A stretch of DNA of 6,568 nt. It comes from Aquirhabdus sp. Its GTDB lineage: Bacteria > Pseudomonadota > Gammaproteobacteria > Pseudomonadales > Moraxellaceae. Numbering within the stretch: position 1 is the stretch's first letter; each line of letters starts with the position of its first letter. Location of the stretch: contig JASLFQ010000202.1 in NCBI GenBank assembly GCA_030150595.1, forward strand, positions 1 to 6,568. The letters are read 5' to 3'. The notes under the pieces are model-generated. The model made no database searches. It was not told where the DNA came from and was given only the letters and a program-made list of their open reading frames with translations. This document shows positions 5,774-6,568 of the stretch, in pieces. A program made the position numbers and the translations under genes.

Positions 5774-6076
5774 TCACATGCCTTCTAATAAAAACTTCCT
5801 TAAATCTCGCTCTTGTCGCATCACATGAAGAATGAATACTGTGTCGCCGTCAATTTTATAAATAATACGGCATGGATTAACAATAATTTCTCGATAGTTT
5901 AAATGAGCTAACTCAGGAATGACTCGACCTGACTCTGGAAACATATTCAGTCGAAGTGCCTTATCAAAAATAGTTTGCGCCAACTTTTGTGCTGCAGGTA
6001 AATTGCTCAAAGCAATGTACTCCGCGATTTCATCTAAATCATCTAGCGCGGGATCAGTCCACGTTATTTGAGCCAT
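5774..6076 (-). CDS. RelE/ParE family toxin of a type II toxin-antitoxin pair
   Basis: The 100-residue protein has the RelE/ParE layout. The N-terminal strand and helices are 'ITWTDPALDDLDEIAEYIA' (4-22), followed by a second helix (27-42) and 'FPESGRVIPEL' (46-56). The C-terminal sheet carries 'YREIIVNPCRIIYKI' (61-75) and 'VFILHVMRQERDL' (80-92). The Arg-rich ending 'RQERDLRKFL' is typical of the family. Sequence alone does not separate a ribosome-dependent mRNA nuclease (RelE) from a gyrase inhibitor (ParE); the 'MRQERDL' ending is common among proteins annotated ParE. The start is ATG 6076, overlapping the end of the antitoxin gene by 13 bases, which implies translational coupling. The ORF is full length with no internal stop, so the toxin may be active. 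Confidence 0.9.
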   Translation of the reverse strand: MAQITWTDPALDDLDEIAEYIALSNLPAAQKLAQTIFDKALRLNMFPESGRVIPELAHLNYREIIVNPCRIIYKIDGDTVFILHVMRQERDLRKFLLEGM

Positions 6077-6321
6077 TTTTTCATTTTCTCTCGCGCCTCT
6101 TCATGAGAACACGTTTTTCCATCACGAATCGCCTGCTCGCCCCGCGCAATACCCTCAAGTATCTGCATTCTACGCTGCATAAACTCGTAATCATCTACAT
6201 CTACAAGATATGCAGACGGTTGACCTTGTTCCGTAATTAAAACAGGTTCTTTCGATGCGTGAAGATCAGCAAGGATTTTAGTGGCTTGTCGTTTAAGTGT
6301 GGTCACCAACTCTACTTTCAT
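6064..6321 (-). CDS. Phd/YefM family antitoxin
   Basis: The likely start is ATG 6321, with GTGAGA about 6 bases upstream, giving 85 residues; an in-frame GTG at 6333 would place the start codon inside that ribosome binding site. The N-terminal Phd/YefM DNA-binding and dimerisation fold is visible as 'TTLKRQATKILADL' (7-20), 'EPVLITEQGQPSAYLVDVDDYE' split over 25-46, and the helix from 47. The C-terminal tail 'ILEGIARGEQAIRDGK' (54-69) and 'SHEEAREKMKKWL' (72-84) is the usual charged toxin-neutralising segment. It neutralises the downstream RelE/ParE toxin and, as known for this family, should repress its own promoter, most strongly in complex with toxin. The antitoxin-first order and overlap are the standard arrangement. 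The gene follows the end of tmk in the same direction. Confidence 0.9.
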   Translation of the reverse strand: MKVELVTTLKRQATKILADLHASKEPVLITEQGQPSAYLVDVDDYEFMQRRMQILEGIARGEQAIRDGKTCSHEEAREKMKKWLK

Positions 6322-6348
6322 AGAAAATCTCACTGTAAATACGGTATA

Positions 6349-6383
6349 AGTATCACTATAGTATCACAAAAATTAACATTGAA
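6349..6383 (-). promoter_or_regulatory. Toxin-antitoxin promoter with two direct-repeat operator sites
   Basis: On the - strand the -35 TTCAAT (+ strand 6378-6383) and -10 TATAGT (6355-6360) are 17 bp apart, giving a start near 6348. Two direct copies of AGTATCAC (+ strand 6349-6356 and 6360-6367) lie 11 bp apart, on the same helical face, and straddle the -10 box. This layout fits cooperative autorepression by the Phd/YefM antitoxin. A short palindrome ACTATAGT (6355-6362) sits at the centre. Confidence 0.55.
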
Positions 6384-6391
6384 AGACTGAA

Positions 6392-6568
6392 TTAATCCTT
6401 AACACTTAACTCCGCAACCGCCGCCTTCAACACTTTCCACGAATCCAACGTCGCATCCAACCTCACAATCCGCTCTGGCTCAGCCGCCGCACGCTCCGCA
6501 TACACCGCACGTACACGATCAAAAAACTCATGAGCAGGAGCGTCATGAGTTTTTTGATCGTGTACGTG
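6392..6568 (-). CDS. tmk: Thymidylate kinase, C-terminal fragment with an aberrant right end
   Basis: Thymidylate kinase phosphorylates dTMP to dTDP in the cytoplasm. Reading leftward, the frame ends 'HEFFDRVRAVYAERAAAEP' then 'ERIVRLDATLDSWKVL', closing at the TAA at 6392-6394. This fits the Tmk C-terminus, where 'FF.RVR..Y...A...P.R...LDA' follows a conserved 'DRFE' motif. The frame stays open to the window edge (58 codons), but the outermost codons read 'HVHDQKTHD', which is not Tmk-like. They are the antisense of the gene's own 'EFFDRVRA' segment (see the inverted repeat at 6508-6568). Only 6392 to about 6540 is therefore trusted. Codons here favour GCG, GAG and GTG, unlike the A-ending choices of sat or trmL. 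The gene is a fragment, so kinase motifs are not visible. Confidence 0.8.
   Translation of the reverse strand, partial: HVHDQKTHDAPAHEFFDRVRAVYAERAAAEPERIVRLDATLDSWKVLKAAVAELSVKD
6508..6568. repeat. Perfect 26-bp inverted repeat at the window end
   Basis: Bases 6508-6533 and 6543-6568 are exact reverse complements (26 of 26), separated by a 9-base loop (6534-6542). The right arm runs off the window, so its true length is unknown. Both arms lie within tmk. The left arm encodes sensible Tmk residues and the right arm encodes none, so a fold-back chimera or contig-end artefact is more likely than a natural element. Confidence 0.9.

Noticed and set aside
5989..6240. 83-codon + strand ORF across the toxin-antitoxin genes
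   Set aside because: It is antisense to two well-recognised genes and shows no family resemblance.
6508..6568. End inverted repeat as a transposon terminus, attachment site or intragenic terminator
   Set aside because: Both arms derive from tmk coding sequence, no transposase or target duplication is visible, and the outer arm makes no sense as Tmk; an assembly fold-back explains it better.

Overview
The window looks like a stretch of chromosome from a gammaproteobacterium of the Moraxellaceae, most likely Acinetobacter. This rests on remembered family resemblance: TrmL, RlmM, a single-chain ATP sulfurylase, a DUF3465 protein and an STM3941-type membrane protein, all in moderately AT-rich DNA. 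No database search was possible. It appears to be ordinary core chromosome with a few accessory insertions.

Left part (1-1375). The last 54 codons of an iron-containing alcohol dehydrogenase are followed by a clear hairpin/T-run terminator. Next comes an unrecognised 164-residue soluble protein on the + strand. Facing it on the - strand is an apparent free-standing small RNA of about 220 nt (about 1009 to 787). It has a perfect extended -10 promoter, a 10-bp internal stem, competing GCUCUU/AAGAGC segments and a strong intrinsic terminator. A small exported protein of unknown function lies just upstream of it, also on the - strand.

Middle part (1511-5227). trmL (tRNA wobble 2'-O-methyltransferase) and sat (ATP sulfurylase, first step of sulfate assimilation) are both on the - strand. 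They are separated by the sat terminator and a REP-like imperfect palindrome. sat is divergent from rlmM (23S rRNA 2'-O-methyltransferase); the 193-bp gap between them carries a perfect 14-bp palindrome. A membrane-anchored DUF3465 protein follows rlmM and is probably cotranscribed with it.

Right part (5246-6568). On the - strand a Phd/YefM antitoxin and a RelE/ParE toxin overlap by 13 nt behind a promoter whose -10 box is straddled by two direct repeats. A small STM3941-like membrane protein follows closely. At the right edge is the C-terminus of thymidylate kinase. The last 61 bases form a perfect 26-bp inverted repeat whose outer arm replaces expected Tmk sequence with an antisense copy of itself, which looks like a fold-back artefact at a contig end.

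The strongest lead for something undescribed is the small RNA at 787-1009. No defence system, CRISPR array or transposon is visible.
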